From: Niabella aurantiaca DSM 17617
GTDB lineage: Bacteria; Bacteroidota; Bacteroidia; Chitinophagales; Chitinophagaceae
DNA length: 64,000 bases
Assembly: GCF_000374125.1 (NCBI RefSeq)
Contig: NZ_KB893643.1
Location: 62,001-126,000, forward strand
Direction: 5' to 3'
Positions within the stretch are counted from its first letter, which is position 1. Each line of letters starts with the position of its first letter. This document shows, in pieces, positions 46,133 through 55,326 of this stretch. The notes beneath the pieces were generated by a model, which searched no databases, was not told the origin of the DNA, and saw nothing but the letters and a program-made list of their open reading frames with translations. The translations under genes and the position numbers were made by a program.

Positions 46133-46552
46133 GTGGAAGGTAGTTTTACCGAATATCAATCCGTACACGCGCCACCGGAACAGCCGTTAAAAACGTTGAT
46201 CATCGACGATGAAGATGATATGTATTACCTCCTCAGGAATATTCTGAAACAACGTAATATCCAAACGGTGTTTGCCGGGTCCATTGGTGAAGGGCTGAAG
46301 GTTCTGAAACAGAACCCGGACGTTTTTTTGATCTTCCTTGACAATCGCCTGCCTGACGGCCTGGGTTTTCAGTACATACAGCAGCTCAAGGCCATTGCAG
46401 ATGTTACCGTGGTCATGATGACCGCCTATGATACCAGTTATGACCGGAAGATGGCGAAAAACAACGGCGCCGACGATTTTATCGGCAAACCCTTTACCAG
46501 GGAGGCCATCCTGTCGATCGTAGACCAGGCCCCTTCTGCAGACAATACCTGA
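46133..46552 (+). CDS. Single-domain response regulator (receiver only)
   Basis: 139 residues from GTG 46133; TTG 46196 just before IIDDED would give a shorter form with a normal leader. Receiver motifs IIDDEDD, phospho-acceptor D70 (IFLDNRLPDG), MMTAYD and KPF. No output domain, so it probably relays phosphate or works by protein contact. It lies between the NtrC-type regulator and the histidine kinase, whose 3' end is 14 bases away. Confidence 0.9.
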   Translation: MEGSFTEYQSVHAPPEQPLKTLIIDDEDDMYYLLRNILKQRNIQTVFAGSIGEGLKVLKQNPDVFLIFLDNRLPDGLGFQYIQQLKAIADVTVVMMTAYDTSYDRKMAKNNGADDFIGKPFTREAILSIVDQAPSADNT

Positions 46553-46566
46553 AGAACCTTCTGTGG

Positions 46567-47961
46567 TTACAGCAGGTTCAGTGAAACCGTAAACGTGCTT
46601 CCCTTATCCTTTTCGCTCTTCACCCGGATACTCCCTTTATGATTCAGGATGATATTCTGTGTATTGGTCAGTCCGAGCCCGTTTCCTTTTTTCTTCAATG
46701 TAAAATAAGGTTCAAAGAGGTTTTGCAGGGTGCTCTCATCCATGCCGCTTCCATTATCCCTGATCTCCACAATGCACCGCTCCCCCTCTTTTCTGGTGAC
46801 CAGCTCCAGGATACCGTCCCGCCCGTCCATGGCCTCAATTGCGTTCATAATAATGTTCAGGAAAGCCAGCTTTATCCGCTCCTTGTCCACCATTACATCA
46901 CAAAGATCGGGCGAATAGCTTTTAATAACCTGCACTTTGCGCAGCAGCAGCCGGTCCTTCGCCATATCAAGGCTTTCATCCAGGATCTTGTTGACATCTT
47001 CTTTTTGTTTGTCCAGCTGTATGAATTTAGTCGCATTCAGCAGGTCGGCCACCATCTGGCTGATGCGGGCCGAGTTCCGGCTGATGATACTGATCAGGAG
47101 CTTCCCTTCCGGATCCTGGTCGATGCAGGAAATATCCTGCAGCTGCTCCGTTGCCAGGGCTATATTGGTCAGCGGGTTCCGAACTTCATGGGCCACCACC
47201 CGCGATACCCTGCCGATGCTTGCCAGTTTTTCAATACCCTTGAGCTCGCTCAGTATTGTATTCTTATCACTTAGTTCCTTTACATTGCTCTCCAGCTCTT
47301 TCCGGTACTGGTCAGCAATGCTGTTTGCCTTCTTTTTTTGCCGGTACTGACTGTTAAAGGTAAAGATCGCATACAGGGCAGCTATCAAAGCCATGCACAG
47401 CGACAGGATCGTCATGGCCTCGGTGCTGGTATAAAAATTATTGAGCTTTGTGATGCTTTTTTTCATCAGCCGCTCCTCGATACCGGTCATTTTCTGGATC
47501 TGCTCATAGATGCTGTCGGCTTGCGCCAACTGTGCCGACCCTACCGTTGTCCGCTTCAATGTAACCGGTGCTTTCTGATGCGCCAGCACCGCTGCAGACA
47601 GCTCCGACAGCCGCCGGTCCGTCATGGTATACAACCGCTTTTCATTTGCCGATTGTACAGGATCGGTATTGGTAAGTTGCTTTACTTCACCGTGCAGCGT
47701 CACGAGGTTGGACCGGGCCGTGTAAAATCCGTTCAGGAACTGGGGCAACCCGTTGATGATATAGCCGCGCACATTGGATTCGGCCTCGCCCATTGCCATT
47801 TTTATATCCCCCATCTTATTGATCAGTGTATAGTTATTTACGATCCAGTTCTTTTCCCGCTGTAACCGGCGGTTGGTAGACAGGATCAGGATATAGGACA
47901 CGAGCAGCAGCAGCGACGAAAGCGCATAGCCAAGCCTGATTTTATTTAAGGACAATATCAT
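46567..47961 (-). CDS. Membrane sensor histidine kinase with CHASE3-like domain
   Basis: 464 residues. Membrane helices at about 8-27 and 183-202 bracket a helical periplasmic domain of CHASE3 type (about 35-180, ESNVRGYIING). HisKA has VAHEVRNPL with H258; HATPase has N-box NIIMNAIEAM, DNGSGMD and GNGLGLTN. The likely partner is the NtrC-type protein, the lone receiver, or both. Signal unknown. HEVRNPLTN is the H-box type often paired with NtrC regulators. Confidence 0.92.
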   Translation of the reverse strand: MILSLNKIRLGYALSSLLLLVSYILILSTNRRLQREKNWIVNNYTLINKMGDIKMAMGEAESNVRGYIINGLPQFLNGFYTARSNLVTLHGEVKQLTNTDPVQSANEKRLYTMTDRRLSELSAAVLAHQKAPVTLKRTTVGSAQLAQADSIYEQIQKMTGIEERLMKKSITKLNNFYTSTEAMTILSLCMALIAALYAIFTFNSQYRQKKKANSIADQYRKELESNVKELSDKNTILSELKGIEKLASIGRVSRVVAHEVRNPLTNIALATEQLQDISCIDQDPEGKLLISIISRNSARISQMVADLLNATKFIQLDKQKEDVNKILDESLDMAKDRLLLRKVQVIKSYSPDLCDVMVDKERIKLAFLNIIMNAIEAMDGRDGILELVTRKEGERCIVEIRDNGSGMDESTLQNLFEPYFTLKKKGNGLGLTNTQNIILNHKGSIRVKSEKDKGSTFTVSLNLL

Positions 47962-48443
47962 AATAAAACATTGAAATAAACCGCCGGAAGAACAGCACAG
48001 CGGACACGGGGTTTACAAAAGGCAGATCCCAAAACAAGAAAATAATGAAGACCCTCACATCACTTCATTGATCTTTACACCCGTGATGTTCCTGAATCTC
48101 CGGAGGGCCGTACACAAGATCAGGTTCCGTAAAAGTACATAACTTTTTTAATATCATCCCTCAGGACGAATCCGGGGTGGGTCAGACAGACACCTGTATG
48201 CCTTTAGTCCGAACATCCGGAAATCTGAACGGCATCCTTCAGGGAAATCCGCCAACTTCTGCGGTGGGGAAATAATTCCACATCCGCATATCCAAAGCTG
48301 TGCCTCGCCGGGAGCCACCTGGCTGACACCACGCTGTCCGCGCCCAAAAAAACGTTCCCGCAGCTGCCGCGCGGAATGTATGCAGTTGTAGCAGCAGCTA
48401 TAACTGGCAAGGGTTTTGTCCGTAACAAATAAAATTTTACGTT
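47962..48443. other. Spacer upstream of the DUF6496 gene
   Basis: 482 bases without a supported gene. Contains a candidate sigma-54 box at 48405-48419. Confidence 0.4.
48405..48419 (+). promoter_or_regulatory. Candidate -24/-12 (sigma-54) promoter
   Basis: TGGCAAGGGTTTTGT, GG and GT 12 bases apart; predicted start about 48431, 13 bases before the ATG at 48444. Confidence 0.4.
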
Positions 48444-48641
48444 ATGGCAAAGTATTCAAAAAAAGCAGGCGATAAGGTAGAAAAAGCCATGCATGAAATG
48501 AAACACGGCGATTTAAAAAGCGGCAGTGGTAAAAAAGTTACCAGCCGGAAACAGGCCATTGCGATCGGCTTATCCGAAGCCCGCGATGCCGGCGCCAAAG
48601 TACCTAAAAAGGCTTCCCGAAAAAAAGCAGCAAAGGCCTAA
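48444..48641 (+). CDS. DUF6496 small basic protein
   Basis: 65 residues, lysine-rich: MAKYSKKAGDKVEKAMHEMK, LKSGSGKKVTSRKQAIAIGL, SEARDAGAKVPKK. Matches the widespread DUF6496 proteins; its basic character suggests nucleic-acid binding, but no function is established. Preceded by the same 17-base leader as the first DUF2383 gene. Confidence 0.85.
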   Translation: MAKYSKKAGDKVEKAMHEMKHGDLKSGSGKKVTSRKQAIAIGLSEARDAGAKVPKKASRKKAAKA

Positions 48642-48658
48642 ACCGGCAATACTGCCTT

Positions 48659-49129
48659 TCAGGCCTCTGTTTGACGGCTGGCATCCCCCGGAGCCCCGGA
48701 ATTGTTTTGCGGGTGACCGGCGTCATCAATGGATCGGGAGCTTTTGTTGTTTTTGCTTCGCTTTATCTTAAGGGACAGCCGCTGGTAATACCGGTGCAAT
48801 ACCTCCAGTTCATCTTCCGTAAGATCTTCGATGTCCACCATCCGGTTACTCGCCTGCTGACTGGCAGCGATCAGCTCATCCAGTTTCAGTTGTATGGCCC
48901 GGCCATCTTTGTTCTGGGTCTTTTGAATGAGGAACACCATCAGGAAGGTGATGATGGTGGTACCTGTGTTGATCACCAGCTGCCAGGTGTCGGAATAGTG
49001 AAACACCGGGCCCAGTATCAGCCACACCAATACGAGGGCACATGCACATCCAAAGGCAACAAAGCTTCCGGACCACAAGGTAATGCGGGCCGCAACCCGC
49101 TCAAAAACATTCGTTTTATTCTTTTTCAT
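48659..49129 (-). CDS. Low-affinity iron permease-family membrane protein
   Basis: 156 residues with two membrane helices (about 18-40 and 52-70: FVAFGCACALVLVWLI and INTGTTIITFLMVFLIQ) followed by QKTQNKDGRAIQLKLDELI, the family hallmark. The tail is acidic, then serine/asparagine-rich. Despite the family name, an iron-transport role in bacteria is not shown. Convergent with the DUF6496 gene, 17 bases apart. Confidence 0.88.
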   Translation of the reverse strand: MKKNKTNVFERVAARITLWSGSFVAFGCACALVLVWLILGPVFHYSDTWQLVINTGTTIITFLMVFLIQKTQNKDGRAIQLKLDELIAASQQASNRMVDIEDLTEDELEVLHRYYQRLSLKIKRSKNNKSSRSIDDAGHPQNNSGAPGDASRQTEA

Positions 49130-49177
49130 AATTCCGTTTTTTAGTACAATCCACCGGCGCGGCCGGGTCCGGTATCC

Positions 49178-49663
49178 TTACCTGTTGCGCAATGCGTCCG
49201 TGATCTTTTTTGCGACACAGGCAATGGTTTGAAGGATGATCTTTTCCGGCGACCCGGAAAATACGACCCGCTCAGAGAAAACAGTAACACCGGCCATCAT
49301 TCCACAAACAAACATTGTACCGACCGGTTTTTCCGGGGTTTCGCTTCCTCCCGGTGCGGTTAGGCCGGTGACCCCCACATGAATATCAGCGGGGATCAAC
49401 GGCATCAGCCCCCGGGTGATGGCCGCAGTTACCTCGGCCGATTCGGGCGTATATCGCTTCACAAGCTCCGGCGTCACGCTTAAAACCTCCTCTTTCACTG
49501 ATGCATCATAACATACAAACCCGCCTTTCAAAAAACTGCCTGCATCCGGCAATAGGGCAAATTCGGCAGTGAGCCGTCCCGCCGTGGCGCTTTCGGCAAA
49601 TGCGATCGTTTGCTTTTCTTTCAGCAAAAGCGCCGCACATTCGATAAGATCTTGCTTCATCAT
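49178..49663 (-). CDS. CinA-family nicotinamide-nucleotide amidase (PncC domain only)
   Basis: 161 residues from ATG 49663 (the next codon is also ATG). ESATAGRLTAEF (near 24-35) is the catalytic serine motif; GLTAPGG and GTMFVCG follow. Stand-alone PncC converts NMN to nicotinic-acid mononucleotide, part of NAD recycling. The N-terminal MoCF-like domain of full CinA is absent, as in many bacteria. Confidence 0.85.
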   Translation of the reverse strand: MMKQDLIECAALLLKEKQTIAFAESATAGRLTAEFALLPDAGSFLKGGFVCYDASVKEEVLSVTPELVKRYTPESAEVTAAITRGLMPLIPADIHVGVTGLTAPGGSETPEKPVGTMFVCGMMAGVTVFSERVVFSGSPEKIILQTIACVAKKITDALRNR

Positions 49664-49819
49664 AAAATAAAAGATTTGAACCAGCAACCGGTTGCCCGGC
49701 ACTCTTTGGCTTGATTTTTTTCTGATTCATACAACAGCCGTTCATAAAAACAGGGAGGCATTCATCGCCTCCACCAATACGGTCTTATAAAATTTTCTCA
49801 TTCCCAAAAAACAAAGATC

Positions 49820-50203
49820 ATGACACAAACAAAATCAGGTAAGGCAATGACCACTGAAAAACGCAGAGAAAGGAACTCCGCCGCCATTTCCCCCGAAATG
49901 AAGAACAGCGAGTTCCACCGGTTCTTTGTAGACGAGCTTAAAGACATTTACTGGGCCGAAAAACATTTAGCAAAATCGCTTCCAAAAATGCAAAGGGCGA
50001 GCAACAGCGAGGACCTGGCAGCGCAAAAAGCAGAGCACTATGAAATTGCAACGTACGGAACCCTGCACGCCTTTGCCGAGCAGATGGGTCATGCCGATGT
50101 GGCAAAGCTGCTGCAACAAACGCTGGATAATGAAAAAGCAACAGACCTGGCCCTCACTAAAATAGCAGAAAGCTTTGTTAACGAACAAGCCATGGCCGAA
50201 TAG
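49820..50203 (+). CDS. DUF892 (YciE-type) ferritin-like protein with internal deletion
   Basis: 127 residues. The start FHRFFVDELKDIYWAEKHLAKSLPKMQRAS and the end AAQKAEHYEIATYGTLHAFAEQMG...EKATDLALTKIAE match DUF892, but the roughly 60-65 residues that normally join them (end of helix 1, helix 2 and the linker) are missing in frame after SEDL. The four-helix di-metal bundle cannot form normally. Probably a decaying gene or a half-bundle that dimerises. Confidence 0.8.
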   Translation: MTQTKSGKAMTTEKRRERNSAAISPEMKNSEFHRFFVDELKDIYWAEKHLAKSLPKMQRASNSEDLAAQKAEHYEIATYGTLHAFAEQMGHADVAKLLQQTLDNEKATDLALTKIAESFVNEQAMAE

Positions 50204-50344
50204 ATGCCGGTTTCACAATTCACGGTAAAACAGACTTTTTGATCAGCCCCGCCTATTGATCAACACCGGAGTACCGGCAGCGCCGTTGCGGAAATACTGA
50301 CACGGAACTGTAGAAAAAACGCCCCACTCTTTTTCGGAAAAGCA

Positions 50345-50524
50345 CTATGGATTTTTTTTTGCGCGTTTTTTCACTTTTTTCTTTTGTTCCGGTTCAAATA
50401 CCTCTTCCAGCTTTTGCATGGGTGTGGAAACCGGCCCTTCCATATGCTCCTGCGGATCGGTATTGTGCAGGGTTTCCGGATCGGGCTTTATTGTTTCTTC
50501 CTTTTTTTTCTGCTTTTTTTCCAT
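50345..50524 (-). CDS. Small lysine/glutamate-rich protein
   Basis: 59 residues from ATG 50524 to TAG 50345. Very charged ends (MEKKQKKKEE and QKKKVKKRAKKNP) around a conserved-looking centre, NTDPQEHMEGPVSTPMQ. I have seen the DPQ-HM-GP pattern in small Bacteroidota proteins, but no function is known. Likely unstructured and cytoplasmic. Confidence 0.6.
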   Translation of the reverse strand: MEKKQKKKEETIKPDPETLHNTDPQEHMEGPVSTPMQKLEEVFEPEQKKKVKKRAKKNP

Positions 50525-50683
50525 GATCTTTCTTTTTGATGAACTTTATAATAAACGGAAAATGATGCCAATAAGGCCCGGTTGTGATGTGCATGATTTT
50601 TGAAGTCTTCTTAACGCAGCATCATTTATTTGTACCGGGCAGGAAGATCCGGATAAATACGTATCATCTAAAAACAAGAATAT

Positions 50684-51460
50684 ATGAAAGCAATATGGAC
50701 CGGCGCTATTGGTTTTGGCCTTGTAAACATCCCCGTAAAATTATATGCCGCCACAGAAGAAAGCAGTCTTGACCTGGACATGCTGGATAAAAAAGATCTC
50801 AGCAATATCCGGTTCAAAAGGGTAAATGAAAACACCGGTAAGGAAGTGGACTGGGAGCATATTGTAAAAGCCTACGACTACGAGGGAAAATATATTGTGC
50901 TGGAGAAGGCCGATTTTGAAAAGGCAATGCCCGAGAAAACGAAGTTGCTGACAATAGACCAGTTTGTAAAAACGGAAGAGATCGATAGTATCCTTTTTGA
51001 GACCCCCTATTACCTGGAGCCGCAGAAAGGCGGTGAGGCCGCTTATACGTTATTAGCAGAAGCCCTGAAAAAAACCGGGATGGCAGGTGTTGGAACGTTT
51101 GTGCTGCGCACCAAAGAAGCCCTGGGTGTGCTTCGTTTTTATGAGGGCCTGCTGCTTTTTCAGCGCATCCGATACGCACAGGAGATCCGGGATACCGGCG
51201 ACCTGAACATTTCGCACAGGACCATCAAACCATCGGAACTAAAGATGGCCACTGCGCTGATCAACCAGCTGTCACAAACATTTGATATCAGCGCGTACAA
51301 AGATCATTATACTGCAGCGCTCATGAAGATCATCCAGGCAAAAGCAAAAGGCAAAAAGATCAGTCAGCCAAAAATGAAAGTAGTGTATAACAAATCCAAG
51401 GATCTTATGGAGCAGCTGAAAGCCAGCCTGGCCGCCTCAAAAACAAAAAAGGTCTCCTGA
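50684..51460 (+). CDS. ku: Bacterial Ku protein (non-homologous end joining)
   Basis: 258 residues: MKAIWTGAIGFGLVNIPVKLY is the bacterial Ku opening, followed by the beta-barrel core (KRVNENTGKEV, YVL-type strands, LLTIDQFV) and a basic C-terminal tail. A Ku homodimer threads onto DNA ends and recruits LigD. The ligase gene follows after 28 bases, so this is a two-gene repair operon. Confidence 0.96.
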   Translation: MKAIWTGAIGFGLVNIPVKLYAATEESSLDLDMLDKKDLSNIRFKRVNENTGKEVDWEHIVKAYDYEGKYIVLEKADFEKAMPEKTKLLTIDQFVKTEEIDSILFETPYYLEPQKGGEAAYTLLAEALKKTGMAGVGTFVLRTKEALGVLRFYEGLLLFQRIRYAQEIRDTGDLNISHRTIKPSELKMATALINQLSQTFDISAYKDHYTAALMKIIQAKAKGKKISQPKMKVVYNKSKDLMEQLKASLAASKTKKVS

Positions 51461-51488
51461 AAGGCCTGTAACATTAACCCCTGCAAAC

Positions 51489-54035
51489 GTGGCACCGTTA
51501 AAAAAATACCAGCAAAAAAGGAACTTTAAAGAAACGCCCGAACCGGAGGGAAAACAACGTCTTCCGGATAAACACGCGTTACATTTCGTCATTCAGCGGC
51601 ATGCCGCAACCCGTTTGCATTATGATCTCCGGCTGGAAATAAAGGGCGTGCTCAAAAGCTGGGCGGTGCCCAAAGGCCCCTCACTGAATCCCGCAGATAA
51701 ACGGCTGGCCATGATGGTTGAAGACCATCCCTACGACTACCAGTTCTTTGAAGGCAGCATTCCCAAAGGGAATTACGGGGCCGGCGAAGTAGAGATCTGG
51801 GACAAGGGCACCTACGAAGCACTGGAAAAACAGCCGCGAAAAAAAGAGAAGACCGTTTTAATGGAAGCCGTAAAGAACGGTTCTGTAAAATTCATCCTTC
51901 ATGGCAGAAAGCTGAAAGGGGAATTTGCATTGGTCCGTATGAAAAACACCCCGGAAGATAACGCCTGGCTTTTGATAAAACACAAAGATGCCCATGCAGT
52001 CGATACGCCTTATGACGCAGAGCTGCATGTAAAAAAAAAATCAAAGGTAACCACCGCCGTTCTTGAAAAACGATCAAAGAACAACAGCCGGCAGAAAGCC
52101 GTTTCCCGCAAAAGAGCACCTTTCCTGGCCGCGGAAAAAAAATATGCACATTTTATCAAACCCATGCTGGCCACCCTTGCCGCCCGGCCCTTTACAGACG
52201 GGGGCTGGATATTTGAGATCAAATGGGACGGTTACCGCGCCATTGCCGAAACCGGGGGGCAGTTCCGCTTTTATTCGCGCAACGGGCTCAATTTTGCCGG
52301 AAAATATCCGGAAATAGCAGCTGCATTGCAACAGCAGGAACAGGAGATGATCCTCGACGGGGAAATTGTAGCTTATAATGAGGCCGGGGCTCCTGATTTT
52401 CAGACGCTCCAGCACTATGGAGACCATCCCGGAGCGCCGATGGTCTATTATGTGTTTGACCTGTTATTCCTGAACGGGCACAATATCGAAGAGCTGCCGC
52501 TGCTGCAAAGAAAGGAATTGCTGAAAGAAGCGCTGACGGAGAACGGCCTGATACAATATTGCGATCATGTGGAAGCCGACGGAAAAGGTTTTTTTAAAGC
52601 CATCCAAAAGAAAAACCTGGAAGGCATGATCGCCAAACGGGCCGCAAGTGCCTATACCGAAGGAAGAAGAAGCGGCGCCTGGCTTAAGATAAAACACCAC
52701 CATACTGAAGAGGTCATTATTGCCGGTTATACCGAACCGAGGGGCGGGCGCAAAAAATTCGGTGCACTGATCCTGGGGCGATACAAAGGCGACCAGCTGA
52801 TCTATGCCGGTCATACGGGTACCGGCTTTGATGATCAATCACTAACGGAACTGTATGAGCGGATGCAGCCCCTTATCATTCCGCGGTCGCCCTTTGAAAC
52901 AACACCCAGGACCAATATGCCCGCCGTATGGGTACGCCCAAAGCTTGTTTGCAATATCAAGTTTTCCGAACTGACAAAAGATCATATTTTTCGCCAGCCT
53001 GTTTTCCAGGGGCTCCGGGAAGATAAAACAGCAGCGGAAGTCATGATCGCCCCAAAAGAAGAAGCGATGACAAGAACCACCACAAAAAAGCAAAAAGAAA
53101 ACCCGGAAGCAGCCGCCCCGGGAGCGAACGAATACCGGATAAAAGCAGATGGCAAGGAAGTGAAGCTCACCAATCAGCAAAAGCGCTACTGGCCGGAGGA
53201 AGGATATACCAAAGGCGACCTGGTCGACTATTACAATAAAATAGCACCGGTCATACTGCCTTTCCTTAAAGACCGGCCGGAAAGCCTGAACCGTTATCCG
53301 GATGGTATTTCCGGAGAAAGCTTTTATCAAAAGGACGCGGGAAATATTGCGCCTGACTGGATGAGCACCGCTCCTATCTACTCGGAAAGCAATCAAAAGG
53401 AGATCGACTATATCTTGTGCAATAACCGGGCTTCCCTGCTGTACCTGGCCAATCTTGGCTGCATTGAGTGCAACCCCTGGAACAGTACCGTTAAAAAGCC
53501 GGATGCACCTACCTACCTGATCATGGACATTGACCCTTCTGCAAACAACAGTTTCGAGCAGGTTATTGAAGCCGCCCTGGCCACCCGGCAGGTGCTGGAT
53601 GATTGCGGCGCGGCCTCCTTTTGCAAAACCTCCGGCGCTACCGGTTTGCACATTTATATTCCCTTAGCCAACAAATACCTATATGAGCAGGTCAAAGATT
53701 TTGCCCACCTCATTGCCATCCAGGTGGTAAACCTGCTGCCTGCAACCACCACCCTGGAACGGAACCTTAAAAAAAGGGGCACTCAAAAAATATACATCGA
53801 TCACCTGCAAAACCGCCGGGGACAAACGGTTGCCAGCGCGTACAGTGTGCGGCCCAGACCCGGCGCCACTGTATCGACCCCGTTAAACTGGAAGGAGGTA
53901 AAGCGGGGACTGAACCCGTCGCAGTTTGATATAAAGACCATCCACAAACGGCTGAACCGGGTAGGTGACCTGTTCCGGCCGGTATTGGGCAAGGGCATTG
54001 ATATGCGGCAATGCCTCAAAAAGCTTGGCGCATAA
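51489..54035 (+). CDS. ligD: Multidomain ATP-dependent DNA ligase D
   Basis: 848 residues from GTG 51489. Domains in the order phosphoesterase (about 25-150; HFVIQRHAATRLHYDLRLE), ATP-dependent ligase (about 225-520; nucleophile K245 in EIKWDGYRA), and archaeo-eukaryotic primase-like polymerase (about 545-840; DYYNKIAPV...IMDIDPS). This order is that of Pseudomonas LigD, not of Mycobacterium. It works with Ku to fill and join double-strand breaks in stationary or dry cells. Confidence 0.97.
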   Translation: MAPLKKYQQKRNFKETPEPEGKQRLPDKHALHFVIQRHAATRLHYDLRLEIKGVLKSWAVPKGPSLNPADKRLAMMVEDHPYDYQFFEGSIPKGNYGAGEVEIWDKGTYEALEKQPRKKEKTVLMEAVKNGSVKFILHGRKLKGEFALVRMKNTPEDNAWLLIKHKDAHAVDTPYDAELHVKKKSKVTTAVLEKRSKNNSRQKAVSRKRAPFLAAEKKYAHFIKPMLATLAARPFTDGGWIFEIKWDGYRAIAETGGQFRFYSRNGLNFAGKYPEIAAALQQQEQEMILDGEIVAYNEAGAPDFQTLQHYGDHPGAPMVYYVFDLLFLNGHNIEELPLLQRKELLKEALTENGLIQYCDHVEADGKGFFKAIQKKNLEGMIAKRAASAYTEGRRSGAWLKIKHHHTEEVIIAGYTEPRGGRKKFGALILGRYKGDQLIYAGHTGTGFDDQSLTELYERMQPLIIPRSPFETTPRTNMPAVWVRPKLVCNIKFSELTKDHIFRQPVFQGLREDKTAAEVMIAPKEEAMTRTTTKKQKENPEAAAPGANEYRIKADGKEVKLTNQQKRYWPEEGYTKGDLVDYYNKIAPVILPFLKDRPESLNRYPDGISGESFYQKDAGNIAPDWMSTAPIYSESNQKEIDYILCNNRASLLYLANLGCIECNPWNSTVKKPDAPTYLIMDIDPSANNSFEQVIEAALATRQVLDDCGAASFCKTSGATGLHIYIPLANKYLYEQVKDFAHLIAIQVVNLLPATTTLERNLKKRGTQKIYIDHLQNRRGQTVASAYSVRPRPGATVSTPLNWKEVKRGLNPSQFDIKTIHKRLNRVGDLFRPVLGKGIDMRQCLKKLGA

Positions 54036-54068
54036 ACAGGAAGCGCCCTTTCTTGCCTTTTATAAATT

Positions 54069-54083
54069 TGGCGCAATAATTGA
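54069..54083 (+). promoter_or_regulatory. Candidate -24/-12 (sigma-54) promoter overlapping a -7 element
   Basis: TGGCGCAATAATTGA, nearly identical to the box before the first DUF2383 gene. TAAATTTG (54063-54070), a TAnnTTTG match, overlaps it, so housekeeping control is an alternative. Confidence 0.35.
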
Positions 54084-54129
54084 AAATTTTTAAGAGACCC
54101 GAATTGCCGATAAACGACCCAAAAAAAAC

Positions 54130-54600
54130 ATGATGCATCATACAGAAAACAACATCCGGGAAATGGAAGTGCTGAACGATCTCATGGAGATCCACACGGA
54201 AAATATCGAGATCTATGAACGGTTTAAAGTGCATTGCGCGGGATGCTACCTCGCCGAATTCATTGAAGACCTGATCCAGCAGAGCCATTGTTTTATCTGG
54301 TCGATCCGCTCCTACCTGCAGGGGACAGCGTCCGGCAGGCCCAATACCGGCAACCGGGCCGTGTACGAGGTTTGGAACGGCCTACGGGCGGTATATACAG
54401 CCAACAGGCCTCCCGGGCTCCTGGCAGTACTGGAATACAACGAAGACGCCGCGATAAGGGCCTACGAAATTGCACTGGCCGGCGATGCCCTGAACATCGG
54501 GTTGCAGGATATACTGCAGTATCAAAAAGAAATACTGATCGATAATCAAAAGAATATCCGGCGCATGCAGCATCCGTGGGGAGCCTGTTCCGCTTCTTAA
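54130..54600 (+). CDS. DUF2383 four-helix-bundle protein, paralogue 2
   Basis: 156 residues (ATG 54133 also possible). Pattern LNDLMEIHTENIEIYERF...LEYNEDAAIRAYEIAL fits DUF2383. Unlike copy 1 it carries a CAGCYLAEF motif with two close cysteines and an extra one in the tail. Function unknown. Confidence 0.82.
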   Translation: MMHHTENNIREMEVLNDLMEIHTENIEIYERFKVHCAGCYLAEFIEDLIQQSHCFIWSIRSYLQGTASGRPNTGNRAVYEVWNGLRAVYTANRPPGLLAVLEYNEDAAIRAYEIALAGDALNIGLQDILQYQKEILIDNQKNIRRMQHPWGACSAS

Positions 54601-54654
54601 TGCCTGTACCCGCTAAAGGTAGTGAAGACGATACCGGACTCAAAATACAGACTG

Positions 54655-55248
54655 TTATCGTTTCAGAAGGCTGTCTGTATGCCGGGCATGCTGCAGGTGC
54701 CGCTGCAGTACCGGAAGTTTGCCTTCCGCCCATTGTGCCAGACGCTGATCTGCACCATTACCGGCATATTTCCGGAAGACCTCCACGTCCTCCTCATGAT
54801 CCTCCACCATCAGCGACATATATTCTTTATCAAAATCAGCGCCTTTCAGCGTCTGCAGGGCTGTATATTTCCTTTTCATACTCTCGCTCAGCGAGTCGGG
54901 CAGCGAAATGCTTTTCTGCTCTGCCAGTACTCTTAATTCATTATTAGCCGCTGAATGATCTTTGATCATCATTAAGCCGAATTCTTTTACATCCTCCGAC
55001 CGGCCGTTCTGCTGGGCCAGCTGCCCCAGCTGTACTTCCAGCAGGCCGCCATCGGCTGCCGTTACCGCAAAATCAGCATCCCTTTCAAATGTTGCCAGAG
55101 ACGGGTTTGCCGAATCGCTCCTGTTAAATTTGAGCTTATTGGAATCCCCCGCGGCCCTTTCGCTGTCCGGTGCTGTGTTACAAGCTGCTGCAATCATGCC
55201 CAGCAGCAGGATCATCCGGAATCGCATTCCCAAACAATAGCGTATCAT
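54655..55248 (-). CDS. DUF4142 lipoprotein, paralogue 2
   Basis: 197 residues from ATG 55248; ATG 55227 (MRFRMILLL) also fits a signal peptide. Lipobox cysteine in IAAACN. The mature domain holds TAADGGLLEVQLGQLA, DVKEFGLMMIKDHSAAN and FDKEYMSLMVEDHEEDVEVF, the DUF4142 signature. Two close HD/DHE motifs could bind metal (inference). Convergent with the DUF2383 gene. Confidence 0.88.
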   Translation of the reverse strand: MIRYCLGMRFRMILLLGMIAAACNTAPDSERAAGDSNKLKFNRSDSANPSLATFERDADFAVTAADGGLLEVQLGQLAQQNGRSEDVKEFGLMMIKDHSAANNELRVLAEQKSISLPDSLSESMKRKYTALQTLKGADFDKEYMSLMVEDHEEDVEVFRKYAGNGADQRLAQWAEGKLPVLQRHLQHARHTDSLLKR

Positions 55249-55326
55249 AAAAATAATTTTAAGTTGTTTAATAATCGGCAGCAGCACCGCCCCGGGCTCT
55301 ATCCTGTTTGCCACAGCCCGGCTGCT

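Noticed and set aside
48204-48428. A 74-codon minus-strand frame before the DUF6496 gene
   Set aside because: It covers the candidate promoter region, has no pattern and poor start context.
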